Below are positions 34,488 to 43,458 of a stretch of 64,000 bases of DNA, in pieces; the stretch's first letter is position 1, and every line of letters starts with the position of its first letter. The stretch is taken from assembly GCA_017443595.1 (NCBI GenBank), contig JAFSYU010000010.1:1-64000 (forward strand). Direction: 5' to 3'. The notes under the pieces are model-generated. The model was not told the origin of the DNA. It ran no database searches and saw nothing but the letters and a program-made list of their open reading frames with translations. The position numbers and the translations under genes were made by a program. The DNA comes from Clostridia bacterium. GTDB lineage: Bacteria; Bacillota; Clostridia; Oscillospirales; CAG-272.

Positions 34488-35408
34488 ATGTTTGATTATT
34501 CATTTACAGTCGCGTATATCTCGGCAAAGGAAACGTCCATACTCACAAAAGAAGCGCTGTCCAGGATAACGGCGGACAGGCAGGACGAGCTGCGTCTTCT
34601 GGCGCAGACCGGTTACGGCGGCGGTGTTGACGGAAAAAGCGCGGGCGAGCTTGCGGACAACGAGCTTTCCGCCCTGCGTAAATTCACAACGGAAGCTCTG
34701 CCGGAGGATTTGTATTCTCTTCTCATCCTGCCGTACGACGCTCACAACTTAAAGGTGCTTTTGAAATGCAGAGTAAACGGAGCGGATCCGAAACCGTATT
34801 TATACGATAATACGATGTTCGATACGGAAATAGCCGCTGCCTGCTGCCGCGGCGGAGAATTCTCGCTTTTATCCGACAAAATAGCGGCGGCTCTCGATCC
34901 AGCTTTTGACTGCGGACAGCTTGGTCTGCCGTTCGGCATAAGCACGGAATGCGACAAAGCGTTTTACGCGGAGATATCGGAACGCGCGGAAACGGCGCCG
35001 AAGCCGGTGGCGGAATATATTTCTGCGGAAATAGACGGAAAGAATTTCATGTCTTATCTGCGCGCAAAAAACATAGGACTTGATCCGGCTGACGTAAAAG
35101 CTCTGCTTCTGCCGGGCGGCTCGGTCCCCTTAAAAGTCCTGACATCCGCATACGAATCAGGAGCTGACGAGCTGCGCGCGTATACTTTCGGTTTTGACGC
35201 GCACTACGCGTTCTGCGACGCGGCGGACGCGGCAAAAAGATCGTTTTCGGACGCGGCGGATACGCTTGACAAATACGCGCAGTCAAAGCTTGAGCCGTAT
35301 AAGTACGAGCCGGAGCATCCGGCGCCGGTATTCTTATATTTCAAAAAGAAAACGGCTGAGGCAAGGCATATAAGAGAGGTGTTTGCCGGAACAGGAGGCG
35401 TGCTGTGA
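34488..35408 (+). CDS. ntpC: V-type ATPase subunit C (d-like)
   Basis: A 306-residue subunit C, the helical cup that links the central axle to the K ring. It has the typical N-terminal YSFTVAYISAKETSILT, the LLILPYDAHNLKVLLK segment and helices in three repeated bundles. It sits 12 bases after subunit E and overlaps subunit F by 4 bases. Confidence 0.88.
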   Translation: MFDYSFTVAYISAKETSILTKEALSRITADRQDELRLLAQTGYGGGVDGKSAGELADNELSALRKFTTEALPEDLYSLLILPYDAHNLKVLLKCRVNGADPKPYLYDNTMFDTEIAAACCRGGEFSLLSDKIAAALDPAFDCGQLGLPFGISTECDKAFYAEISERAETAPKPVAEYISAEIDGKNFMSYLRAKNIGLDPADVKALLLPGGSVPLKVLTSAYESGADELRAYTFGFDAHYAFCDAADAAKRSFSDAADTLDKYAQSKLEPYKYEPEHPAPVFLYFKKKTAEARHIREVFAGTGGVL

Positions 35409-35725
35409 CCGAGAGAAAACTGAAAGCCGCCGTAATAGGTCCGAAATCCGTCGCGGCGCTTTACGGCGCGGCGGGAGTAGCGGTGTTTGAGCCGTCTTCC
35501 GATATATCCGCGCAAAAGCTCATAGCAAAGCTTTATAACGACGGTTACGGAATAATATTCATAACCGAGGCGATATATAAAAGCTGCGAGGAAGCGGCTA
35601 AAAAATATTTAAACGATCCTTATCCCATAATCATACCCGTTCCGGACGATACCTCCGACGGAACATACTCAAAGGAGCGCATTGCCGCAAATATCAAAAA
35701 AGCCATCGGCAGCGACCTTATATAA
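35405..35725 (+). CDS. ntpG: V-type ATPase subunit F
   Basis: A 106-residue subunit F of the central axle, a Rossmann-like fold (KAAVIGPKSVAALYGAAGV, GIIFITEAIYK, YPIIIPVPD) that modulates ATPase activity. It overlaps subunit C by 4 bases and precedes subunit A by 17 bases. Confidence 0.88.
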   Translation: MTERKLKAAVIGPKSVAALYGAAGVAVFEPSSDISAQKLIAKLYNDGYGIIFITEAIYKSCEEAAKKYLNDPYPIIIPVPDDTSDGTYSKERIAANIKKAIGSDLI

Positions 35726-35742
35726 AATATGAAAGGCTTTAA

Positions 35743-37533
35743 ATGATGGAAAACAAAGAAAGAACAGGAAAAGTCATAAAAGTATCGGGTCCTTTGATAA
35801 CCGCGTCGGGAATGGCAGACGTGCATATGTACGACGTTGTCCGCGTCGGTGAAAAGCGCCTTATAGGCGAGATAATAGAACTGCGCGGCGACGTTGCGTC
35901 CGTTCAGGTCTATGAGGACACCGCCGGCATAGGCTCAGGCGCCCCGGTATATCTTACGGATATGCCGCTTTCCGCAGAGCTCGGCCCCGGTATGATAGAA
36001 TCAATATTCGACGGCATAGAACGCCCGCTTGACAAGCTGTACGCATTGTACGGAGACAGGATAAGCAGAGGCGCGTCCGTCCCGTCGCTTGACAAAGAGA
36101 AAAAATGGTATTTCAAACCCACGGCAAAGGTCGGAGACAAAGTCAAAGGCGGCGACGTTATAGGTACGGTGCAGGAGACCGAGGCGGTCTTACATAAAAT
36201 AATGGTGCCGCCGTACGAATCCGGCGTCATAACCGATATAAAAGAAGGCGAATTCACCGTACTTGACACCGTTGCAACGCTGAAAAAACCGGACGGCGAG
36301 GAAAAGCCGCTTACGATGGTGCAGTACTGGCCGGTAAGACGCGGCAGACCGTGCAAGGAAAAGCTCTCTCCCGACGAGCCTATGGTAACGGGACAAAGGA
36401 TAATGGATACGCTGTTCCCGATAGCTATAGGCGGCGTGGCGGCCGTTCCCGGTCCGTTCGGCTCCGGCAAAACAGTCGTTCAGCACCAGATAGCAAAATG
36501 GGCGGACGCGGATATAGTCATTTATATAGGCTGCGGAGAACGCGGCAACGAGATGACGGACGTTTTGAACGAATTTCCGGAGATCATAGACCCGAAGACC
36601 GGTATGTCTTTGATGAAGCGTACCGTGCTTATAGCAAACACGTCCGATATGCCCGTTGCGGCGCGTGAGGCGTCCATATACACGGGTATCACGATAGCGG
36701 AATACTTCAGAGATATGGGCTACAGAGTGGCGATAATAGCCGACTCGACTTCGCGCTGGGCGGAGGCTCTGCGTGAGATGTCCGGACGTCTTGAAGAGAT
36801 GCCGGGTGAAGAGGGTTATCCCGCTTACCTGTCGTCGCGTCTGGCGGAATTCTACGAAAGAGCCGGATACGTCAAATGTCTCGGTACGGACGACCGTTAC
36901 GGCGCCGTTACCGCTATAGGAGCCGTTTCACCTCCCGGCGGCGACACGTCAGAGCCCGTATCGCAGGCTACGCTGCGTATTGTAAAAGTTTTCTGGGGAC
37001 TTTCCTCGGAGCTTGCATACAAGCGTCACTTCCCGGCGATAGACTGGCTGAAGAGCTATTCGTTATACGAACCGAAGATGCGCGAGCATTATATAAAAAC
37101 CATCTCGCCGGAATGGCCGGACCTCGTTGCAAAAGCGAAGATGATGCTTCAGGAAGAGGCGGAGTTGAACGAGATAGTTCAGCTTGTCGGTATAGACTCG
37201 CTCGGCGCGGGCGACAGACTGACGCTCGCGGCAACTCAGATGATCCGCGAGGACTATCTGCAGCAGGACGCATACGACAAAACCGACTCGTTTACCACGC
37301 CGCGTAAGATGTATCTCATGCTCGGCATAATAAACGCCTGGTATGAAACGGGCAAAAACGCTCTTGCCGCCGGCGTGCCGTTTGATGAGATAGAAAAAAT
37401 GCCGGTATGCGAGAGGATCGCGCGTATGAAATTCATAGACGAAAACGACAGAGAGCAGACTTTTTCCGATATAGCAAACGATATGGATACACAGTTCACT
37501 TCACTTATGGAGGAGGCGGTAGCGGATGAATAA
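35743..37533 (+). CDS. ntpA: V-type ATPase catalytic subunit A
   Basis: A 596-residue catalytic subunit. The Walker A motif GPFGSGKT is at 237-244, the 90-residue nonhomologous insert characteristic of V/A-type A subunits precedes it, and the [24 protein letters not shown] block follows. It hydrolyses or makes ATP in the cytoplasmic head. ATG 35743 is followed by a second ATG and either is possible. It overlaps subunit B by 8 bases. Confidence 0.95.
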   Translation: MMENKERTGKVIKVSGPLITASGMADVHMYDVVRVGEKRLIGEIIELRGDVASVQVYEDTAGIGSGAPVYLTDMPLSAELGPGMIESIFDGIERPLDKLYALYGDRISRGASVPSLDKEKKWYFKPTAKVGDKVKGGDVIGTVQETEAVLHKIMVPPYESGVITDIKEGEFTVLDTVATLKKPDGEEKPLTMVQYWPVRRGRPCKEKLSPDEPMVTGQRIMDTLFPIAIGGVAAVPGPFGSGKTVVQHQIAKWADADIVIYIGCGERGNEMTDVLNEFPEIIDPKTGMSLMKRTVLIANTSDMPVAAREASIYTGITIAEYFRDMGYRVAIIADSTSRWAEALREMSGRLEEMPGEEGYPAYLSSRLAEFYERAGYVKCLGTDDRYGAVTAIGAVSPPGGDTSEPVSQATLRIVKVFWGLSSELAYKRHFPAIDWLKSYSLYEPKMREHYIKTISPEWPDLVAKAKMMLQEEAELNEIVQLVGIDSLGAGDRLTLAATQMIREDYLQQDAYDKTDSFTTPRKMYLMLGIINAWYETGKNALAAGVPFDEIEKMPVCERIARMKFIDENDREQTFSDIANDMDTQFTSLMEEAVADE

Positions 37534-38908
37534 GGAATATAAGACCATAAAAGAGGTCGTGGGACCGCTGATGCTCATAGAGAACGTAGACGGTGCGACG
37601 TACGACGAGCTCGTACAGATAAAACAGGCGAGCGGCGACGTAAGATACGGCAAAATACTTGAGGTAAACCGCGATAAAGCGCTCGTTCAGCTGTTTGAAC
37701 CGTCCGAAGGACTTAAAATATCCGACGCGCGCGCAAAGCTGCTCGGTCACGGCGTCCAGCTCGGGGTTTCTTCCGATATGCTCGGCAGAGTATTTGACGG
37801 TATGGGCGAGCCGATAGACGGCGGCGACAAAATTATTGCCGAAAAATACATGGATATAAACGGTCTTCCGATGAATCCGGCGGCAAGAGACTTCCCGTCC
37901 GAGTTCATACAGACGGGCGTTTCCGCGATAGACGGATTAAACACCCTTGTAAGAGGTCAGAAGCTGCCGGTTTTCTCCGGTTCGGGCTTACCTCACGCGG
38001 AGCTTGCCGCACAGATAGCGCGTCAGGCAAAGGTGCGCGGCACAAACGACAAATTTGCCGTTGTTTTCGCCGCTATAGGCATAACTTTTGAAGAATCCGA
38101 ATTCTTTATTCAGGATTTCAGAAAGACAGGCGCCATTGACCGTTCCGTAATGTTCATAAACCTTGCAAACGACCCGGCGGTAGAGCGTATTTCAACGCCG
38201 CGTATGGCTATAACGTGCGCGGAATACTTAGCGTACGAGCTCGGTATGCACGTTCTCGTCATAATGAGCGATATAACGAACTACGCTGAATCTCTGCGTG
38301 AGATATCCGCCGCAAGAAAAGAAGTTCCCGGCAGACGCGGCTACCCCGGATATTTGTATACGGACTTGGCCACGATGTACGAAAGAGCCGGAAAAATAAA
38401 AAACAAGCCCGGCTCCATTACGCAGATACCTATACTCACCATGCCGGAAGACGACAAGACACACCCGATACCCGACCTTACCGGATATATAACCGAGGGG
38501 CAGATAATTCTTTCGCGTGAGCTTTACAGAAAAGGCGTTCAGCCGCCTATAGACGTGCTCCCATCGCTTTCACGTCTTAAAAACAAAGGTATAGGCGAGG
38601 GCAGGACGAGAGAAGACCACGGCGGCACTATGAACCAGCTTTTTGCCGCGTACGCAAGAGGCAAGGACGCGCGCGAGCTTTCAACGATATTAGGCGAATC
38701 CGCCTTGTCCGAGGTGGACAGGATATACGCGAAATTCGCGGAGGAGTTTGAACAGAAATACGTTTCACAGGGATATTACAAGGACAGATCCATTGAAGAA
38801 ACGCTTAGCGTAGGCTGGGAGCTGTTGTCCATGCTTCCGAAAACCGAGCTGAAGCGTATAAAGGAAGAATATATAGAAAAATATCTTCCCAAAAACGATA
38901 AGGAATAA
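37526..38908 (+). CDS. ntpB: V-type ATPase regulatory subunit B
   Basis: A 460-residue non-catalytic nucleotide-binding subunit. The typical [21 protein letters not shown] replaces a true Walker A loop, followed by [14 protein letters not shown] and [21 protein letters not shown]. It alternates with subunit A in the hexamer head. It starts inside the last codons of subunit A with GGAGG upstream, and subunit D follows three bases after its stop. Confidence 0.95.
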   Translation: MNKEYKTIKEVVGPLMLIENVDGATYDELVQIKQASGDVRYGKILEVNRDKALVQLFEPSEGLKISDARAKLLGHGVQLGVSSDMLGRVFDGMGEPIDGGDKIIAEKYMDINGLPMNPAARDFPSEFIQTGVSAIDGLNTLVRGQKLPVFSGSGLPHAELAAQIARQAKVRGTNDKFAVVFAAIGITFEESEFFIQDFRKTGAIDRSVMFINLANDPAVERISTPRMAITCAEYLAYELGMHVLVIMSDITNYAESLREISAARKEVPGRRGYPGYLYTDLATMYERAGKIKNKPGSITQIPILTMPEDDKTHPIPDLTGYITEGQIILSRELYRKGVQPPIDVLPSLSRLKNKGIGEGRTREDHGGTMNQLFAAYARGKDARELSTILGESALSEVDRIYAKFAEEFEQKYVSQGYYKDRSIEETLSVGWELLSMLPKTELKRIKEEYIEKYLPKNDKE

Positions 38909-38911
38909 GCT

Positions 38912-39535
38912 ATGGCAAAACAGATAAATCCTACCAGAATGGAGCTGACGCGTCTGAAAAGGCGCCTTAAGACCGCTTCGCGCGGTCACAAGCTCTTAAA
39001 GGATAAACAAAACGGGATGACAAAGCAGTTTATGGAGCAGATCCGGCGCAACCAAGACCTGAGAAAACAGGTCGAAGCCGGACTTGCCGAGGCTGCTCTG
39101 GAATTCCGCGCCGCGTCGTCCGTAATGGGCGAAAAGGAACTTGGTGAAGCGCTGCTTCTGCCCGCGGGCGAAATAGGCGTTGTGGGCGGCTCAAACAATA
39201 TAATGAGCGTACAGGTGCCCACGCTTCACTCGGACGGCAGCCTTGCGCAGTCTCTGCCTTACGGCTTTGCGGACACGTCTTTTGAACTTGATTCCGCGAC
39301 GCTTACGATGACAAAGCTGTTCCCGCTTCTGCTCCAGCTTGCCGAATGTGAAAAGACCTGCGATATGCTTGCGTCCGAGATAGAAAAAACGCGCCGCCGC
39401 GTCAACGCGCTTGAACACGTTATGATACCGGAAATGGAGCGCAACATAAAGTTTATAACTATGAAGTTAGAGGACAACGAGCGCCAGAACATAACGAGGC
39501 TGATGAAGGTAAAAGACGTTATAAATTCAAGGTAA
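38912..39535 (+). CDS. ntpD: V-type ATPase subunit D (central shaft)
   Basis: A 207-residue subunit D forming the long antiparallel coiled coil of the rotor shaft. The PTRMELTRLKRRLKTASRGH start and the C-terminal RRVNALEHVMIPEMERNIKF are family signatures. It is the last gene of the nine-gene operon; a strong bidirectional terminator follows at once. Confidence 0.94.
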   Translation: MAKQINPTRMELTRLKRRLKTASRGHKLLKDKQNGMTKQFMEQIRRNQDLRKQVEAGLAEAALEFRAASSVMGEKELGEALLLPAGEIGVVGGSNNIMSVQVPTLHSDGSLAQSLPYGFADTSFELDSATLTMTKLFPLLLQLAECEKTCDMLASEIEKTRRRVNALEHVMIPEMERNIKFITMKLEDNERQNITRLMKVKDVINSR

Positions 39536-39536
39536 T

Positions 39537-39565
39537 AAAAAACCGCCGTATCGGCGGTTTTTTAT
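39537..39565. terminator. Bidirectional terminator of the V-ATPase operon
   Basis: AAAAACCGCCG/CGGCGGTTTTTT stem with a three-base loop, shared with the convergent dockerin-DUF4358 gene. Confidence 0.88.
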
Positions 39566-39567
39566 TC

Positions 39568-40428
39568 TTATTTTCCGTATTCCTCAATTACTATCGCTTT
39601 GTAGAGCTCCGCTGCGGTGCAGTCCGGATCGGCGGAAACATAGTTCTTTGCTCTTGAAACGCTTTCCGCTGTATCTATCGTAACGGCGTAAACAACGTAG
39701 TTGTTTATTACCTCAACGACGCCGGTCTCCAGCATTTTTGCGTTTCTGCGGTCATCGTCGTCGTATAACGTGTAGTCGCCGTTGTTTTTCTGCTTTTCAC
39801 AGCGCGCTTCAGCCATTTTGGCAACGCTCTCTACCGATCCGCCTTCTTTGACTTTAAACACGGTGACCTCTTCTATATACTGGTTTTTGGCTTTGCGCAT
39901 AACAAAGCCTTCAACGTAATCAAAAGCTTCCGGCAGCAAATACACAAGCTCAAACGTTTCCATATCCATATCGGTCTTTCCGTCAAACCATTTGCATATC
40001 TCGGCGTCAGTCGCTTTTTTGAATCCCTCTTTTTCAGCCGTCGCCGCGTCCGCGTAAACGTCCGCGTCAACGTACGTCAGTTTTGTTCCGGGCTCTTCCG
40101 CGCCCGTATCGTCTGAGCTTTGTTCCGACCCGGCGGTTTCCCCGGTCTGACCGGAGCTTAAATATCTGAAAAGCTCTACCACGTCTTTGTTGTTTACTTC
40201 TTTGTCACCGTTGAAATCGTACGCCGTTTCATCATCGGCTTTTTTATTGCCGGACGCGTATCTGAAAAGCTCAACAACGTCTTTATTGTTTGCCTCACCG
40301 TCGCCGTTTATATCGCCTTTTAAGATTACTCCTACGGTCGTTATAACTTCATCCGTCTCCGCAAAGGCGGTAACGGTCACGGCCGTGATCATAAGGGCGC
40401 TGATAATAATTGAAACGATTTTTTTCAT
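39568..40428 (-). CDS. Secreted dockerin protein with DUF4358-like domain
   Basis: A 286-residue exported protein. A signal peptide ending AFA (1-23) is followed by a type I-like dockerin at about 37-93, with two nearly identical Ca2+-loop repeats (DINGDGEANNKDVVELFRY and DFNGDKEVNNKDVVELFRY). A Ser/Glu linker leads to a C-terminal domain (about 160-286) with the pattern of DUF4358 (EEVTVFKVKEG...ARCEKQK...VVEVINNYVVYAV). The C-terminal function is unknown. The dockerin is N-terminal, opposite to the others here. It is a single gene with a TTGAAA-N17-GATAAT promoter. Confidence 0.8.
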   Translation of the reverse strand: MKKIVSIIISALMITAVTVTAFAETDEVITTVGVILKGDINGDGEANNKDVVELFRYASGNKKADDETAYDFNGDKEVNNKDVVELFRYLSSGQTGETAGSEQSSDDTGAEEPGTKLTYVDADVYADAATAEKEGFKKATDAEICKWFDGKTDMDMETFELVYLLPEAFDYVEGFVMRKAKNQYIEEVTVFKVKEGGSVESVAKMAEARCEKQKNNGDYTLYDDDDRRNAKMLETGVVEVINNYVVYAVTIDTAESVSRAKNYVSADPDCTAAELYKAIVIEEYGK

Positions 40429-40456
40429 TTTTTTCTCCCGTGCTGCTTTTTTCTTT

Positions 40457-40485
40457 ATTATCGCATCCCTTTATCTATTTTTCAA
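40457..40485 (-). promoter_or_regulatory. Promoter of the dockerin-DUF4358 gene
   Basis: Minus-strand TTGAAA (40480-40485), 17-base spacer, GATAAT (40457-40462). Confidence 0.65.
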
Positions 40486-40505
40486 CGTATTTTATTTAAA
40501 CAAAT

Positions 40506-40874
40506 TTATTCTATTCTTTTGCTTCTGCACAAAACCGCGCACAACAAGGAAAGCATAAGCGCCGCGGTAAGCCCGGCGGACATGGCGGTCACGCCGCCCG
40601 TAAAAGCGCCCAACAGTCCCTGTTCGTCAACGGCTTCTTTTACACCGGCTGCAAGCGCGGCGCCGAATCCCGTCAAGGGCACTCTCGCGCCGGAATGAAA
40701 CAGCTTTACGAGCGGCTCGTATAAGCCGACCGCGCCTAAAAAAACTCCCGACACGACGTACGCCGTCAGTATCCTTGCCGGAGTGAGCCGCGTTTTGCAG
40801 ATCAGAAGCTGCGCCGGAAGACACAGCGCGCCGCCGAAAATAAAAACAAGCAGATATTTTGTAAAAATTTCCAT
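40506..40874 (-). CDS. spoVAE: Stage V sporulation protein AE (SpoVAEb)
   Basis: A 122-residue membrane protein with about four hydrophobic helices and the SpoVAEb signatures TRLTPARILTAYVVSG, GLYEPLVKLFHSGARVPLTGFG and GLLGAFTGGVTA. It is part of the SpoVA channel that moves dipicolinic acid into the developing spore and out at germination. Its ATG lies one base after the stop of spoVAD (TGATATG) with GGAGG upstream. Confidence 0.9.
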   Translation of the reverse strand: MEIFTKYLLVFIFGGALCLPAQLLICKTRLTPARILTAYVVSGVFLGAVGLYEPLVKLFHSGARVPLTGFGAALAAGVKEAVDEQGLLGAFTGGVTAMSAGLTAALMLSLLCAVLCRSKRIE

Positions 40875-40875
40875 A

Positions 40876-41868
40876 TCAGACCTCCGATGAAAAACGTATA
40901 AGATGAGCGATGCCCGGTATGCTGTGCCCCTGCGCCACGGACATGGGGCTCATGAGCGCGCCCGTACCTATGAACAGCGCGTTTTTTATTTCCTTTTTTC
41001 TGAATTTTTCATATAGATAGACCGCAAGTCCCAAAGCTGAACAGCCGCAGCCGCTTCCGCCGCTGTGAACGTCCTGTTCCGGCTTATATAAAAGCATACC
41101 GCAGTCAAGATAATTTTCCTTTACGGCAAACCCCTCGTACGACAAAAGCTCCGTTGTAAGTCCGTGGCCCTCGTCGCCGAGATCACCGGTGAGGATAACG
41201 TCAAAATCGTGCGGGCTTTTGCCGCTCTCGCTGAAATACCGTTTCAGCGTGTCCGCGGCGGCGGGAGCCATTGCCGCGCCCATATTGGACGCGTCGTTCA
41301 CGCCGCGGTCGACCGGTATCCCGGGCAGCACTTCTTTTATATACATACCGGACGATCCGGTATCTATCAAAGCACAGCCGGAGCCTGTCACGGTCCACTG
41401 CGCCGTGGGCGTTCTCTGCCCGCCGTATTCGACAGGCATTCTGAACTGCCGCTCAGCCGTGCAGTTGTGAGAGCTTACTATCGCGGCGCAGCGGCTGAAA
41501 TAGCCGCCGTCCACGCAAAGCGACGATAAAAGCAGCGCTTCCGCCATTGTGGAGCACGCGCCGAACAGGCCGAAATACTGTCTGCCGTAATCTAAAAGAC
41601 CGTATGAGGACGCCGTGCACTGATTCATCAGATCGCCCGCGAAGACCGCGTCTATATCCGTAACAGAGAAGCCGCCTTTTTTCAGCGCACGCACAAAACA
41701 GCGCCGCTGCATTTCCTCTTCCGCCTGCTCAAACGTCGGAGCGCCGAACGTGTCGTCGTCGCTGTGTTCGTCGTATAATTCCCCGAATGCTCCGTCGTAT
41801 TCCTTTTTGCCGCAAACGGCGGCGACGGTGCTGACGCATACGCGGTTATTTAATTTTATTATGCCCAT
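40876..41868 (-). CDS. spoVAD: Stage V sporulation protein AD
   Basis: A 330-residue thiolase-fold SpoVAD, the soluble dipicolinate-binding component of the SpoVA channel on the inner spore membrane. It has DAVFAGDLMNQCTASSYGL, the CSTMAEALLLSS block, GDLGDEGHG and GSGCGCSALGL. ATG 41868 follows AAGGATA. In most spore-formers spoVAC precedes it; here the upstream region (41869-41950) has no such gene, so SpoVAC must be elsewhere or absent. Confidence 0.9.
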   Translation of the reverse strand: MGIIKLNNRVCVSTVAAVCGKKEYDGAFGELYDEHSDDDTFGAPTFEQAEEEMQRRCFVRALKKGGFSVTDIDAVFAGDLMNQCTASSYGLLDYGRQYFGLFGACSTMAEALLLSSLCVDGGYFSRCAAIVSSHNCTAERQFRMPVEYGGQRTPTAQWTVTGSGCALIDTGSSGMYIKEVLPGIPVDRGVNDASNMGAAMAPAAADTLKRYFSESGKSPHDFDVILTGDLGDEGHGLTTELLSYEGFAVKENYLDCGMLLYKPEQDVHSGGSGCGCSALGLAVYLYEKFRKKEIKNALFIGTGALMSPMSVAQGHSIPGIAHLIRFSSEV

Positions 41869-41950
41869 GCAAATATCCTTTTTTTCTATTATCGACGAAA
41901 GGCTCTCAATTTATTAAGTCACGCAAGTTTATTTGATCATTTACATAATA

Positions 41951-41979
41951 TTGACATTTTTCCCGTTTCCGGATATAAT
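41951..41979 (+). promoter_or_regulatory. Promoter of the ECF sigma operon
   Basis: Perfect TTGACA (41951-41956), 17-base spacer, perfect TATAAT (41974-41979). The untranslated leader to ATG 42109 is about 120 bases and holds a TGTAA/TTACA hairpin near 42026-42043. Confidence 0.8.
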
Positions 41980-42108
41980 ATTGTTCAGATCATATAAAAG
42001 GACTGAAACGCACGCAAGGTTCCTGTAAGAATTTTTTTACAAAAAATGCAACCCGGGCAGTTTTTTTACGCTTTTATAGATGAGAGGCGCACAGAAAGGA
42101 AAAACGGT

Positions 42109-42669
42109 ATGGATGATGACAAAATAATCGATCTGTTTTTGGCGCGCGACGAACGGGCGATTACGGAAACGTCTTCAAAATACGGCGCTTTTCTTTTCAG
42201 CGCCGCTGAAAGGATAACTGCAAGCAGTACCGATGCGGATGAATGCGTGAACGATACGTATCTTCAGGCGTGGAACGGGATCCCTCCCGCCGAGCCGCGA
42301 GGTTATTTTCGCACTTATCTTTTACGCATAACGCGGCACGCGGCGCTTGATATCTGCAGAAAACGCGACGCAGAAAAAAGATCCGCGCTGATGACGGAAA
42401 TAACGGAAGAACTGGAGAACTGTCTGTCCGACAGGCAAACTGCAGAGTCCGCGGTGGAATATAAAGAGCTCGGCGCTCTGATAAATCGCTTTTTAAAGCA
42501 GCAGAAAGAGCTTGACCGGAATATATTCATACGCCGTTATTATATGGCTCACAGCGTAGAGCAGATTTCAAAAAGCCTCGGTATAAATAAAAACAGAGTA
42601 AAATCCGTTCTTTTCAGAACAAGGAACAAACTCAAAGTTTATTTGGAAAGTGAGGGATATTTTGTATGA
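42109..42669 (+). CDS. ECF-type RNA polymerase sigma factor
   Basis: A 186-residue sigma-70 family protein with region 2 (DADECVNDTYLQAWNGIP, RGYFRTYLLRITRHAALD) and region 4 (FIRRYYMAHSVEQISKSLGINKNRVKSVLFRTRNKL) and no other domain, the extracytoplasmic-function layout. ATG 42109 follows GAAAGGA with 8-base spacing; the in-frame ATG 42046 has no ribosome site. It overlaps the next gene by 4 bases (ATGA). Transcription starts from a housekeeping-type promoter, so its activity is probably set by the membrane protein that follows. Confidence 0.9.
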   Translation: MDDDKIIDLFLARDERAITETSSKYGAFLFSAAERITASSTDADECVNDTYLQAWNGIPPAEPRGYFRTYLLRITRHAALDICRKRDAEKRSALMTEITEELENCLSDRQTAESAVEYKELGALINRFLKQQKELDRNIFIRRYYMAHSVEQISKSLGINKNRVKSVLFRTRNKLKVYLESEGYFV

Positions 42670-43439
42670 ACACATATGATATTTTATACAGTATGGATTA
42701 TATTGAAAACGATTTAATAGAAGAAGCGGCTGTTTATAACGGAAATAAAAAACGAAGAATAATTATAAAATGTATTTCCGCGGCGTGCGTTATACTTGCT
42801 GTAGGTATAACTGGTATAAATATACAGAACAGCATTTCTATAAAAAACAGAGATATAACACAGAGGTTTGGGATGCTTAAGGTAGATCCCGATGTTGAAA
42901 AACCGTTAAAATTAAATGCAACATTATCAAATATTTATCCTTATTTTGAGTATCTGTATAAAATCACCACAGAGTATGACAATTTTGATGTAATATACGG
43001 GACGGTGAAAAATATTACTACTGTAAAAAAAATAATCCCGTCGCCTGCATCTGTATATTATATCACCGCTTTTGATATAGATATAATAAAATCCTACCGT
43101 GTAACACCGGAAAAAGAAACTGTCAAAGCAATAAGCATATCGTGTAAAAGGATGGCATCCGCTCCCGATATAGGTCCATCATATTTTAATATATCAGAAG
43201 GTCAGAGCAGCATATTTACACTATGGGCAAAAAATGCACGGGTCGATTGGAGCGGAATTGAAGATCTTCATATTGATCCGTATGATTACGCTGATTATGT
43301 TGTTTCAACACAATTTGATACAGACGATAACGGAGCAAAAATAGCATGGTACGGTTATATGACGTTTGAAGAAATTCAGGAACTGTTTGATAACGCTCCA
43401 TACAATAAAGAATATTTGCTTGAAAAATACGGAACTTAA
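42666..43439 (+). CDS. Single-pass membrane protein, probable anti-sigma factor
   Basis: A 257-residue protein with a 32-residue cytoplasmic N-terminus, one membrane helix (about 33-55) and an extracellular domain of about 200 residues with no family I recognise. The 4-base overlap with the ECF sigma gene and this topology are typical of anti-sigma factors; no zinc-binding HxxxCxxC motif is seen, so it belongs to another group or is an accessory sensor. Codon use turns AT-rich from this gene on (AAA, ATA, TTA, TAT), unlike neighbours on either side. Confidence 0.6.
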   Translation: MNTYDILYSMDYIENDLIEEAAVYNGNKKRRIIIKCISAACVILAVGITGINIQNSISIKNRDITQRFGMLKVDPDVEKPLKLNATLSNIYPYFEYLYKITTEYDNFDVIYGTVKNITTVKKIIPSPASVYYITAFDIDIIKSYRVTPEKETVKAISISCKRMASAPDIGPSYFNISEGQSSIFTLWAKNARVDWSGIEDLHIDPYDYADYVVSTQFDTDDNGAKIAWYGYMTFEEIQELFDNAPYNKEYLLEKYGT

Positions 43440-43458
43440 AAGAAAAGGATTTTTAATT

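Noticed and set aside
42046..42108. N-terminal extension of the ECF sigma factor
   Set aside because: ATG 42046 has no ribosome site; GAAAGGA lies correctly before ATG 42109.
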